Origin: Tetracentron sinense
Taxonomy: Eukaryota; Streptophyta; Magnoliopsida; Trochodendrales; Trochodendraceae
DNA: 64,000 bases
Direction of reading: 5' to 3'
NCBI GenBank assembly: GCA_015143295.1
Contig: CM026571.1
Coordinates: 7,382,501 to 7,446,500, forward strand
In this document: in pieces, positions 41,226 through 52,395 of the stretch
Layout: each line of letters opens with the position of its first letter
Numbering within the stretch: position 1 is the stretch's first letter
Position numbers and translations under genes: made by a program
The notes under the pieces: model-generated
Databases searched by the model: none
Told to the model about the DNA's origin: nothing
What the model saw: only the letters and a program-made list of their open reading frames with translations

Positions 41226-42039
41226 TGAGTTCAATTGCAACTTGGATCATCTTTCTTGAACTGGTGGCACCAGTGGTCTAGGCGGCCAGAATTCCAAGTG
41301 GAAAACTTCTCCCTGGCAATTCATTTTAGTATTACTCTTTGGCAAATTTGGAAGTCCTGAAATTTGTTCATGTTTGAAGGAGAAGGGCCGAACCCCATTG
41401 CCACAATCAACAAAATTCAGCAGATAGCGAGTGAGCTGGAGGAATAAAGTGCAATGAAAGGAACTCTGCTCATCAGGCGGGAGTCCAAAGAAATGTGAAA
41501 TGGCAACCACCGGACTCGGGTTGGATAAAGATAAATGTGGACGGGGCTTACCATCCAAACTACCGAACAACAGGAGTAGCGGCAATTACGCGCAACTCTA
41601 AAGGATCAGTATTGATTTTGAGAAGAAAATCCCTAGAGGGATGGATTAATGCTCGACAAGCTGAAGCGGAGGGCATCATATTAGCTCTCCAATTGGCATC
41701 TCACCAAGGGTCGGATAGAGTACTCATCGAATTTGACGCTAAGGCAATCATAGAAGTTCTTAACGATTGCTCTCGACCTGGATTCTGGGATATACAGACC
41801 ATTTTGGCAGATATTCATATCTTAAAAGGAATGTATAGTACTGTGAAGTTTAGCTTTATAATGAGGGAGGCCAATACTCTAGCTCATCATATTGCTCAAA
41901 GGGCCTTATAGGAGAGTTTTCAGAATTTTGTTCCTCTGTTTGAAGCTCATACTACCGAGAATCAGCTTCATAGGCCTGCATGGGTTGTATTCCCTTTTTC
42001 AATCTGAATGAAATATCTTTATCTCTTTACCCAAAAAAA
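41226..42039 (+). mobile_element. 5'-truncated LINE 3' end with RNase H
   Basis: Translated 41,310-41,420 matches the linker before RNase H in plant L1 elements. The RNase H frame follows, then a short 3' UTR ending TTTATCTCTTTACCC plus A7 (about 42,032-42,038). Absent from duplication copy 1, so inserted later or lost there. Confidence 0.8.
41495..41911 (+). CDS. RNase H-like domain of a LINE, intact 138-codon frame
   Basis: An RVT_3-type RNase H fold. Asp of INVDGAYH, Glu of RQAEAEGIILAL and Asp of LIEFDAKAIIEVL are the expected acidic residues, with AHHIAQRAL at the end. The chosen frame starts at MKWQPPDSGWIKINVDG, the usual domain start. It degrades RNA in RNA/DNA hybrids in the parent element. 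Because reverse transcriptase is missing, it is probably a relic; a host single-domain RNase H-like gene is less likely given the LINE tail. Confidence 0.8.
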   Translation: MKWQPPDSGWIKINVDGAYHPNYRTTGVAAITRNSKGSVLILRRKSLEGWINARQAEAEGIILALQLASHQGSDRVLIEFDAKAIIEVLNDCSRPGFWDIQTILADIHILKGMYSTVKFSFIMREANTLAHHIAQRAL

Positions 42040-42235
42040 TAAGTATACTGCCCATTTCAACATCGCAGTTTAAGGTGGGCTATCCAGATACTAAACAGGC
42101 CCAGCCCGAGTTAAGGGCAGGTGGGCAACAGGCCTCCCCGATAAGAAGTTGAATTCTCAAAAGCCCTGTTATTTCTATCTAGTTAAATACACCAAATTGG
42201 TATTATCAAGGTCAGCGTGGGACTATTACCACCGA

Positions 42236-42238
42236 CCC

Positions 42239-42269
<31 letters not shown>

Positions 42270-42283
42270 AAAAAAAAAAAAAA
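42236..42283. repeat. C24-A24 homopolymer junction
   Basis: Twenty-four C directly followed by twenty-four A. Mirrors the T19-G19 tract at 35,580 in composition but not in duplicate position. Confidence 0.85.
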
Positions 42284-42839
42284 CTAAGTGGCCTCAGGCG
42301 ATAACCTCTATAGGAGTGAGGTGGTCGCCTAAGGCACGAGTGGCCATATCGGTCGGGGAAATAAGGTTGAGTGAGCATAGGTCAGATGACTTTGTTTCCT
42401 GTATGAACATCATTTAGTGCAAGTGCCATTATGGGTGTCAATTCGGCCAGGCCAGAAAAATCCACGTTCAGTCCAATGATCAAGTCCTTTGCCTCTAGGG
42501 TTAGTGCCAGGCTTGAAATTTAGGCCCATTTGTATATGGACTGGGTTAGGGTTCAGGTGCTTGAGGCCCTGCCCGAACTTTATAAATTAGTAAATTTTAT
42601 ATATATTTTCAGTATATTAGACTTATGTACATACATAATATATATTGGACTTGGCCTGGCCTGGCCTGAACCATATCTATTAGTGTATTATATATATCAA
42701 TAAGACTTGGCCTGGCCCGGCCCGAACCATATCTATTAGTGTATTATATATATCATATTAATGTGCAAATAACAGTATTGTAATAACGTGTTTGTATTTA
42801 TATGACATGTATGATAAGAAATAGATTGTTTTTATCGAA

Positions 42840-43335
42840 TAAAAAAAGGGAGATAAGAAGATGAATATAATGGATAGAAGAAGTATTAGCCTAGACCAAA
42901 TCTGTCACTACTTGAGAAGAGCCTCTTTGGGCTAAAGATGAATGACCTCTAATGGGTCTTTATGATTGCTTCAGTAGGTTCGAAATGGGACTGAAAAAGA
43001 AAAAAGCCTGAATATGGGGTCTCTGAAAGGGCAGGCTTGAGATGTGCATATGAGATAGATGCTTATCAGGTTCAATGGAAGGTAACCGCATGAGCAAACA
43101 CAGGGAGAGTTGGTGAGATTATACTGACTTTTTCTAACTAGAAGTGTCGCGATGAGGGGATCACTATCTGATCCAGACGACGAAAAACAATAAAAAGATA
43201 TAGTCTAATAGAGAAGTGTATACAAAGACGATGGAGGCCGGAAGGGTAGCATAGCCTATGTCCGCCAAAAATTCTTAAAATAACAAAGAAACAATTAGGA
43301 CAAGGGAGGATCTACCCACTCTGATACTAATTCAA
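42840..43335 (-). mobile_element. Copia-type leader fragment with primer-binding-site-like motif
   Basis: On minus, TTAGTATCAGAGTGGG (about 43,315-43,330) resembles the initiator-Met site TGGTATCAGAGC. Leader-like sequence with GGCGGACATAGGC follows. This block is missing at the matching point of copy 1 (near 27,520). No LTR boundary found. Confidence 0.5.
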
Positions 43336-43546
43336 TTGGGATGAGATACAATGATAATGATGCAATATCTCATAATAACATATTATCTAATAATGTATTT
43401 TTAGTACATATATATAACAATTGACAGAGTGTACAGGCCATGAACTGTAAAACCCTGCAATATTATTATTTCTGTTAACAGTGTAATACATACAACAGTG
43501 ATATATAATAATGTGTATAACAATGTGATACAATGTTACAATAACA

Positions 43547-43839
43547 ATGCGTAGATGATTTTTCTGAAATTCCCAAACTACCTTTATATAAAAACAATAC
43601 GTTGATTTAATATTTTACTTTAATTCCCACACTACCCCTTGCCTTTGATTTCATGTTTTATTTTAATTCCCAAACTAACCCTTGCTCCATCTATCTATTT
43701 AGAATCAGAGCCAATTGCGATTGAACTTGGGGAGAGTTCAATCGCACCCGGGTGTTAACACGTGTCCCTTTTAACTCCTGTTAACTGTGATTAACTCCTT
43801 CCCTTCGCTCTCACGTGCACCGCACGTGCCACCTGCTAG
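43547..43839 (+). mobile_element. Non-autonomous Helitron, copy E (5' end eroded)
   Basis: The 3' end is intact: TCACGTGCACCGCACGTG hairpin, CACCTGCTAG, then T. The TCTTTACTA start is lost; similarity begins at about GCGTAGATGATTTTTCTG, which copy G shares. Confidence 0.85.
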
Positions 43840-46012
43840 TTATGTATAATAGTATTATAGCATTGTGTGTTACAATGTTATATTTTGTGATCCTATTACG
43901 ACTTTAAAGGCAGGACCACCCAACGACGGGGCACACCTCCACCATCCTAGCTCCTAGCTAGAGGAGAGAATGTACTATCAAAAATCAATGCTACGTACCA
44001 TGCCCTTTTCTTCTTCTTCATCATTTTCTCATGCTACCATGCCCTTTCATTATTTTCTCTAGTAAATATCTTATCTTCAATCTAAGAAATTCAAATAAAG
44101 GCTATTATTATCTTTGTTGAATTCAAAAAGTGGTAAACATAATCTCCATTTTTTCTTTACTTAGTTTGAATCTGTATTGGATTCCAACCAATTAGGAAAG
44201 AAGTAACAGACATTAAATCACTGGGTTAATGATGGGTTTGTATATAGTCAGGTTCTATTTTAGAACCAGACCTCCACGTGTATTTAGTGGATTTGGGTCG
44301 GGTCTGTTCAAGGCAAAACCATAACCAGACCCATGTAAAAAATGTCCTTAGAAGCACCTTGAAATGAAGTAAGAACCTTAGGGAAAAAAAGGATTAATTG
44401 CCATTTGATTTTTTTATTTTGGTTGAGATAGGTAATCTAAACACACACACACACATCAGACCTAGTTGCCATATATATGATCATTCACTGAATAATGAAA
44501 TATTTACCATCCATCTCACTCTCCATTTTACTACCATTTTTAAATAGTAAATTAGTTCATGGTAGATCTAGAAAGCCAAACATCAGGTTCATCGTCGAAC
44601 TAATTTTTATTTTTAAACTTTACGGAACCCATTAGTTCGCAAATACAAGTAAGAGACTCCAACTTTACAGTAGAAATTAATAATACTGAGCCATACAAGC
44701 CTAGGCTGTCAAATTCTTTCTTTTTTCTTCTTAATTTCTTTCTTTCTTTCTTAGTGCCTTAATTCCAACAATATGGGGTCGGCAACATGAATCTTATTTG
44801 GCTATTCTAGTTTGCCCACCGGCAATATTGGTGACTTTAAATGATTAATCAAGACTTTGAAGGGAAGTGGGCTAACCAATTAAGCAGCTATTCATATTGA
44901 TTGAAAGCAAAAGATTGTTCCTATGTTACAAAGTAGCCGATGGTTAGGAAATTTTGAAGTTCTAGCCTAACTCCATGGACTAAAAATCATAAAAGACAAG
45001 ACAAGCTGATTAGGATCATTTGAATGAGAAATATATTAGGGAATATCTTATTGTAATAAAGTGAATGATAACAATGCTCCTCAGTTAAATTTATATAGAG
45101 ATTAAATTGGTCACAAGATAGAAATATTATCGCATCATAATTAAATATGATTCTAATCAAATCTTAACCAAATTAAATTTATACTAATTTAATTGTGATG
45201 AGATATAGTATATCTCATTCATTTTATTACAATAAGATATTCTCTAATAAAACGCAAGCTTGTATGTCTGAGAAACAATATATAGGTTGTTAGAAGCACG
45301 AAGGACCCTATATGAGTTCCATCAAGATTTGTGATCTTCTGAGTACCAGAAGTGACCATGAAGTGGTTATGAACATAAAAATCCCAAGGTAAGGAACCCC
45401 CGGAAAAAGGCTTGATCTACTATGTTAAACATTAATCTATGATTCTAATTATTAGTACAAAAACGTATCCTCAATTACTTGTCTTGCGGAATAGAAGTCA
45501 CAAATTGGGCTTCATTATCACATTCTAGAGATAATTTTGCAGGAACCTAATGAAAAAATGAGGGTTAATCGAAGAGTGGGGGAATGATTATGCCTAAAAA
45601 GCAATATGGTTAGTGCCAACAAATTCATCATTTTATCAAATTCTTGTTTACTAAAAGAATTCTCAAGCAAAATCCCTAACAAAGGGCAGGTAATTAGAAA
45701 TAAGAGTTAAGAGTAGGTGTAGCAATAGCCAATAGGTTAAGACAATCACCCATGCAGCGAGCAAACACTTTGATTTAAACCAAACCCGTTTATAAAGATT
45801 GGAAAGGCAAACTCAAAGTCTCAAACCCTCTAAACCAGTTTCATAAATCAGTTATATCTTAGATTAGAATAAGTATATAATTACATATAAGTATCAATAA
45901 AATAGGTAGGCACTAGACTTGGCAGGTCTTGGGAGCTAAACCCGAACCAATTCTGGATACAACATTCTCAATCCTAATAGAAAAAATGACGTGGTGTTGA
46001 TGGGTTGGGTCA

Positions 46013-46310
46013 AAAAGGAACCAAATCTTCTACGGCAAGTCCGGTTATCACCCCTGAGGTCGCCATGTGTCCCATTTGACCCTCTTAACTGTGATTAAGA
46101 TTCACCCACCCATCCTTGTTTTTTTTTTTTTAAATATTAATTCTTTTATTAAATATTTTAGTATTTTTTTAAAAAAAAACAATGATAAGTGGGTGAGCTT
46201 TAAGGGTGAGTGAATCTTAATCAGGGTTAAGGGGTGCCAAAAGGGCAAATCTGGTTATCACCGTTGAGAATTTTGGCAAATCAGGTTATCACCATAGAAG
46301 ATTTGGTTCC
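46013..46310. mobile_element. Fold-back insertion with GGTCA target duplication
   Basis: Inverted ends built on GGAACCAAATCTTCTA. GGTCA lies on both sides (46,008-46,012; 46,311-46,315). Copy 1 has an empty site reading CTGGTCAGAAATTACC at 30,567-30,582. Inside are two opposed TTAACTGTGATTAAGATTC modules around a poly-T/poly-A stretch. Confidence 0.8.
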
Positions 46311-47331
46311 GGTCAGAAATTACCGTTTTGGCCTTGCCTAAGAATCTAGGACCTTACCATGTACAGAGAATCGGGAACATAGCATGTGCTTGGCATTTAA
46401 ACATAGGACTTTGCTACTGAGACGGAGCCCATCACATGTGCGGTCTCGATGTGGATGTTGTCTCGGCTCTTTGCGGTCTCACTAGGATTTCCCTTTAAAC
46501 ATATATCCCAAGCAGTGGTCCATACTAAGTAGGCATCGCAGAAGTCTTCGTATTTGTGGACCGTAGCACCGAGCAATTCTTCGCAACCACGTTTCTATGA
46601 AGCTTCTGACCGTTAAAAGAATTCAAACTCCATTAAGCTGTGAAAAACAAACGGAGGTCTACAGAAAAAAAAAATCACGTTTAAAAAAAAAAAATTTTAG
46701 GCAAAATATAATAATAAGTTTACCCGTAAATCACGGGGAGTTCAATTCTTCTACTAGGTACCTAATAAGATGCTTCTCGTGTTAGGGCCCACCGTCTCCA
46801 ATGATAGAGTTGGGTTCATTCCCAATGGAGAATAATCACCTGAGCGAGCGAGTGAAGGGAGGTTCTTCTTCGGCCTTGTCCCCTGTTAACTTTCTTTAAC
46901 TGTGGTTAAGATTTATTTATCTTTCTTATTCTATTCTTTAAATTAAAAACAAAATAAATAAAAATTTAGCTACAATAATTTTTTTTAAAACTAACTAAAA
47001 TTCATGGGCAGTTGAAGGGGCTTTATGAGAGTGATGAGCGATATCTCGCTAACTATTGCTCCTTCCCAATTGCGGTCCCACACCCAACATGTGTCCCTTT
47101 TAACTTTCATTAAATGTGATTAAGATTCTGTTTACTCTTATGACTAATATTTTAACCTTAGATTTTAGAAAAAAAAATACTATATTAATCCTAAGATTAA
47201 AAGACAGTTAAAGGGGTTTGGGAGTGCAATTAAACTAAGGAGAGTTCCATTGCGATTAGAATGGATTGGGACTCCCAATGACACTATTGTACGTAATTCT
47301 TTTGGTAAGTATAATATTCTTTATATATATA

Positions 47332-47581
47332 CTAGTGGGTTGGGTGGCACGTGCGATGCACGTGAGAGCAAGGGGAAGGAGTTAATCACAGTTAATAGGA
47401 GTTAAAAAAGACAAGTGTTAACCCGTAGGTGCAATTGAACTCTCCCCGAGTTCAATTGCGATTGGCTAGTTTGAGAATTAAAGTAAATCATGAATTCGAA
47501 GTTTTTTTGTTTTATAAGAGGGTTGTTTGGAAATTTTGGAAAAATCAGGCTCGCTTGCCTTTCCTGTTATAATAGTAAAGA
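47332..47581 (-). mobile_element. Non-autonomous Helitron, copy F
   Basis: Minus-strand 5' TCTTTACTATTATAACAGG at 47,581; 3' hairpin CACGTGCATCGCACGTG and CTAG at 47,332. Shortened interior. Confidence 0.88.
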
Positions 47582-47775
47582 TATATATGAAAAATGATTG
47601 AAAACTCTCTATAGTAAGAAATTCCATACGTTTGAAAATCAAACGGCCACAAGTTATAAATTCTTTAAATAGTGTGTTGACTTTTTTGGATTTTTAATCT
47701 TGCAGCATTGGCTCTCGATGGTACCTACTATCACATGCTGGCCCTACTCTTAGCTAAAATCAATGCATGTCTATC

Positions 47776-47949
47776 TAGGAAGCATGGGCACGGTGATACG
47801 ATGCGGGTACGGTGATACGGCAAAAATTATGAAAAAAGCTAAGTTTTACAATAGAGTGTCGTATCCGACATGAGGATATGAGTACAAAGATACGGGTACA
47901 ACGATACGGTACGGGTACGTTTCCATTTTCAAAGTATTTGTGCTTCCTA
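47776..47949. repeat. Inverted-repeat element with GATACGG motifs
   Basis: GGAAGCATGGGCACGG at the left and TTTGTGCTTCC at the right form short inverted ends. The interior repeats GTGATACG, CGGGTACGG and GATACGG. No target duplication found. Confidence 0.55.
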
Positions 47950-48140
47950 AATGTCCATGTTTTCAATACCAAACAATTACATGTCCTTGCTAGAGCTAAG
48001 AGGGAGGCTGATGAGAGTAAGGCTAACAAGCTTCTTTTTTCTCCATAATTTCGAAAATCACGAGTACACACGATACCTTAAGAGAGAAGATTTGCTTTAT
48101 ATATAGAGAGAAGGTGCTAGTGGAAGATTTGCTTTATGTA

Positions 48141-48441
48141 TCTTGGTTATTATAACGGGAGAGGCATGTGTAGATGATTTTTCTAAAATTCCCAAACTAC
48201 TTTTATTGATTTAATGTTTTACTTTAATTCCCAAACTACCCCTTACCTTTGATATAATGTTTTACTTTAATTCCCAAACTACCCCTTGCCATCTATATAT
48301 TTAGAATTACAACCAATTGTGATTGAACTCGGGGAGAGTTCAATCGCACCTATGGGTTAACACGTGTCCCTTTTAACTCCTATTAACTGTGGTTAACTCC
48401 TTCCCTTCGCTCTCATGTGCATCGCACGTGCCACCCCCTAG
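48141..48441 (+). mobile_element. Non-autonomous Helitron, copy G
   Basis: 5' TCTTGGTTATTATAACGGG (diverged) and 3' CATGTGCATCGCACGTG hairpin with CCCCCTAG before T. Not at the same position as copy C of the paralogous block, so a separate insertion. Confidence 0.85.
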
Positions 48442-48996
48442 TATATATAGAGAGAGAGATGTGCCCTCTTACTTGCCCTTTGTGATCAAGTCTAAGTGGG
48501 GTTGATGGTTAAACACCAATTAAAACTCGAAAGATAATTTGATTGGTTTTTACTTTATTTTTCTTTCCAAATGTGTTGAAATTTGATTGGTGTAGTTAGT
48601 TTGGAAGAGGACCTTGAGGTCCTCTAATTAGAACTCGAAAGATAATTATACAAGTTTTTTCCATCAAGAAAGGGAATTTAAGGTCCGTTGTTTGGGGAGA
48701 CTTATAAAATTTGACACTTTGCACTCTATCATGGTAGTTGCTGAGTTGTTAAGGTTTCTAATAAAATTAATTCTTACCATCATGAGATTTCAAGTTTAAT
48801 TATTTTTTTATGAGATTTGAAATCTTATTTGTTTCATTTGAAGTCTCGCAACCCAAAAAAAAAGGCAAAAAATACTCTAAATTCTCAAAAGAAAATGACC
48901 GTCAAATGACCATACTTGTGACTTTACCCGTCTCACAAAAGTGTAGCTAACATTACCCAAAGGCCTAATTCATGATTTCCGGGAAGTTCCATTAGA

Positions 48997-49001
48997 CTTC
49001 C
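48997..49001. repeat. Target-site duplication of the gypsy element, left
   Basis: CTTCC, identical to 60,675-60,679. Confidence 0.95.
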
Positions 49002-49898
49002 TGTAACGGATAAAATTCGTAAAACCAACTCAGCGTTGAGGGACGAGCTCGTTTTTGTCGTTTTGTTCACGAAAGTGACACGTGGACACAAGTTGGGGTC
49101 ACGTGCTTAAAATATCGGGGTCACACGTTGTCCGATGCACAACGATCCCGTTGTGCGCATTACGACGTCTTTGTTTTCTTGCAGAACAACGTTTCCGTTG
49201 TGACTTTGACGACGTGCTCGTTGTCTAAAGCACAACGTGAACGTTGTGCTCTTGACAACGTCGTTGTCGTTGCGCGAACAACGAGACCGTTGTCTCACCG
49301 ACAACGAGGTCGTGCTGTGTTTTGAGGCATCTACGCCGTAACCGAGCTTGGGTCAACAACGAGACCGACTCGTAGGAGGAAGTGATCAGGAGGCGATCCA
49401 TAATTCCGACAAGTGTGCCGAACTCGCCGTTTCGTGCCGAAAGCACTGTCTTGGCATTTAATGCTGGTCACTTCTGCGTACCGTCCGATCCCGTCCGATT
49501 GGACTTAGAGGAGGCTCTCACGTGTAATGCAACCGACGGCAGATATATCTCAGATATTTGGCAATGAGTGCTAAGACACATGGTATGGACACCTATGGCC
49601 ATCCATGGTTATCGATGGCCATACCAACCTTGCCCTATAAAAACCCCGTGATTTTTAGTGCACAGGACACTTGATCATTAACCCAGATCCGAGAATACGT
49701 GTTCAGTGCTCCTAGTGCCTTGAGTATTTTTCAGTGTTTGTTCTTGTGCTTACTGTTCACCATCTTCTGCCCCTACTGACTTTACCATCGGAGTACAGGT
49801 CAGGGTGCCACACCCTCCGCTCCAACCTTCTACCAGTAAACCAGGACGTGGAAGTAGCTGCTGCTGACGCATGTCCTTCCGGTATTTTTCCTCTCACA
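49002..49898 (+). repeat. 5' LTR of the gypsy element
   Basis: TGTAACGGATAAAATTCG to CCTCTCACA. Core promoter TATAAAA at 49,636-49,642, with transcript start expected some 30 bp on. The U3 part (about 49,130-49,360) holds 14 ACAACG/CGTTGT hexamers on both strands. Small open frames inside the LTR are chance. Confidence 0.97.
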
Positions 49899-49902
49899 AA
49901 AT

Positions 49903-49918
49903 TGGCGCCGTCTGTGGG
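49903..49918 (+). promoter_or_regulatory. Primer-binding site
   Basis: TGGCGCCGTCTGTGGG, four bases after the LTR. The first nine match the 3' end complement of plant tRNA-Asp; the whole string is common in Tat/Athila-type elements. Confidence 0.85.
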
Positions 49919-49954
49919 AATTAATAAACGGACCCCCCTTCGCTCTCTGTGATC

Positions 49955-51504
49955 ATGGCTGACCAGTCAGAAGTATTCGGGCATGAGGATCAAACCCCTC
50001 ATTCCACTTCTTTCATACCCTCTGTCGTGTACATTCCTGGAGCCAGTCCTTCATCTGGGCAACCAGAGAGGACCGTGCCTCCCCCTGCTGAGCTCTCTGT
50101 TTCAGATCGCGTCTTGGCGATGCTGCAACTGCAGCAGTCTGTTCTGGATCAAATCACCAGGCAGCAACAGTTGATGCAAGCAAGGCTGGAGGCGTTCGAG
50201 CATAGCAGACTCGAGGTGGAGGAGGTGCCACTGCAGAGGCCTTCCTTGAGACGTCAGTTTGACTTCTCTTCTTCTCCTTCTGCCCCGGAGAACCGTGAGA
50301 CCAGGTTTGTGCTTCTTCCTACTGAAGGGGATGTAAGGCAGCCTCCGGTTCGGGCAGAGCAGAGCATCCCTTCGGATCGTGTGGATTTCAGAGAAGGAGC
50401 AGGAAGAGAGGACCTGAGAGTGGGTACCGGAGGTGCAGACACCCAGAAGACTTGGGTAACAGCCAAGGAGGTGGAGGCTTTAATCGGTGCTCGTGTTAAA
50501 GCATGAAGGGAGGGATCCCTGACCACTTTGCTCAGTCAGCAAAGGAGAACGTTGAGAACTCTCCTTTCACGGATGCCATCAACCAGTCCTATACTTCTTC
50601 CAAGTTCATAACTCCGATCTTCTCCATGTACACTGGAAAGACGGACCCGGAGGAGCATTTGTTTGACTTCAAGCATGCGATGGCTGTTCGCAACCCAGAT
50701 GATGATCTTTATTGTAAGGCTTTCCCCAACAGCCTGTCGGGAGCAGCATCGAATTGGTTTCGGAACTTGCCTCCTGGTTCCATCAGCAACTTCTCAGAGC
50801 TCAGGTCGGCCTTTATTGATCGCTTCATCATCAATAAGAAGAAGAAGGCAGGTGCAGATACTCTCTTCTCCTTGAGGATGAAGCCGGCCGAATCCTTGAA
50901 GGACTTCATTTCGCGTTTCACCGATGAAGTCCACGATATTGACAAGGTTGACGAAGCAAGCTGCATCGCCGCTTTCAAGAATGCTATCCCCAAGCATTCC
51001 GAGCTCTACAAGTCCTTAGCTCTTGACTATCCTGTCAAGATGGACGAGTTGATGGTACGTGCCACCAAGTACGGGAGGTACGAGGAGGACGTATCCGTCG
51101 TGTCAGTACCGAAGCCCAGAGCGAGAGCGGTGGATGTCGTGGAGAGGGCACACCGATCATCGAAGAGGAAGGAGAAGAAGCAGCAACACGAGTCTTCATC
51201 ATCTGAGGACTCGCCACCGAGGAAGCGGAAAGAGAAAGTTGTGTATGTGACCCAGCGGGATCAGCCGGATCGGCGCCCGCTGGAGAGAAATTTTAACCAA
51301 CATCAGAGCAGGACGGAGAGGCGTCCTAACGACCAGCAGGCGAGGCAGCAGTATCAGCCACGCCAAGTGCAGCCTCAAGTACAGCACGAGAGAGGCGTAC
51401 AGCCTAATGAGAGGCGATCTTTTGCAGATCAGGACACCGCGCATCAATTTCACGGTCAGCCCGGCGACCATCATGAGGTCAATGGAAGATCAGCCATACT
51501 TTGA
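49955..51504 (+). pseudogene. gag: gypsy gag, frameshifted
   Basis: Structural protein of the virus-like particle. The first frame (49,955-50,506) starts MADQSEVFG, has a Gln-rich probable coiled coil (LQLQQSVLDQITRQQQ, about residues 55-75) and ends in a stop. The second frame (50,503-51,504) carries the retrotransposon gag core: SPFTDAIN, MYTGKTDPEEHL and ASNWFRNLPPGSI, then a basic, charged tail. The break at about 50,500 is a one-base-type frame change. A CCHC-like knuckle (CHYHKCRGHLTNRC, about 51,557-51,600) is in yet another frame. Not expressible as one protein here. Confidence 0.9.
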
Positions 51505-51573
51505 GTGGCCGGCGAGGGCGGTGCAGGATATTACATCGGGACCACGGGTGCATGAGTACTGTCACTATCACAA

Positions 51574-52374
51574 GTGCCGTGGTCATCTCACCAACCGATG
51601 TCGTATTCTGAGGAATACTTAGAGAGGCTTGTTCAGGAGGGGTACTTGGGAGAGTATCTCGCTCCTGACAACGGCGGTGCGGAGCGTACCAGGGAGCCGG
51701 TGTCCCAATCTCGTGGAAGAGAACCCGCCAATAATCCCAGTACCAGTGGAGGAGTTTCCTTGGGCACGATCAATGTCATTTGCCGCGTGCACACGCCGGA
51801 AACTGATGTGGAGAGGAACTTCAGGGCGAAGGCCAGGAAGCTGTCTCATGAGGCTGCAGTGTGCCAGGTGCAAGTGCCTAGCAGAAGCGTTGAGCAGGCA
51901 CTCACCTTCACTGATCGTGATCTGGCAGGAGTGATCCGACCTCACTATGATGCTCTTGTTCTCACCATGAGAATAGGAGACTTCGACATCAAGAGAGTGC
52001 TCGTGGATTCGGGGAGTGGAGCGGACATCTTGTACCTTCATGCTTTCACTCAGATGAAGCTGGATCCTTCCGTCCTCATCCCTGCTCAGACGCCCCTGTA
52101 CGGATTTGATGGTAGCTCGATGAAGCCTGTAGGCGACGTTGTCTTGCCCGTTGTGGCTGGACCCGTTGTCCTCCAGACCAGGTTTTCCGTCCTGGACGCG
52201 CTATCACCGTACAATGCCATCTTGGGTCGTTGGTGGACCCATGAGATGAAGGCTGTCCCGTCCTCGTACTACCAGGTGTTGAAGTTCCCAACGCAGGACG
52301 GGCCTCAGGAGATCAGAGGCGATCAGTTGGCATCGCAGAAGTGCGATTTTCCTGCTTCCGTTGTGCCCTCATAG
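51574..52374 (+). pseudogene. gypsy aspartic protease region
   Basis: Retropepsin domain: the catalytic VLVDSGSGADILY (Asp near residue 145 of this frame) and the later AILGRWWTHEMKAVPSSYYQ, the usual Tat flap/ALGR region. The first 20 or so codons overlap the gag knuckle in another frame. It ends in a stop before the RT frame, so the polyprotein is interrupted. Confidence 0.9.
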
Positions 52375-52395
52375 CAGTTACAGGTCGCTCCCGTT

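Noticed and set aside
41247..41585. 112-codon minus frame
   Set aside because: Antisense to the LINE RNase H region, whose plus-strand motifs are clear.
49107..49567. Several 60-73-codon frames in the gypsy LTRs (repeated at 59,883-60,343)
   Set aside because: They occur in identical form in both LTRs, overlap on opposite strands and come from the CG-rich repeat array, not from genes.
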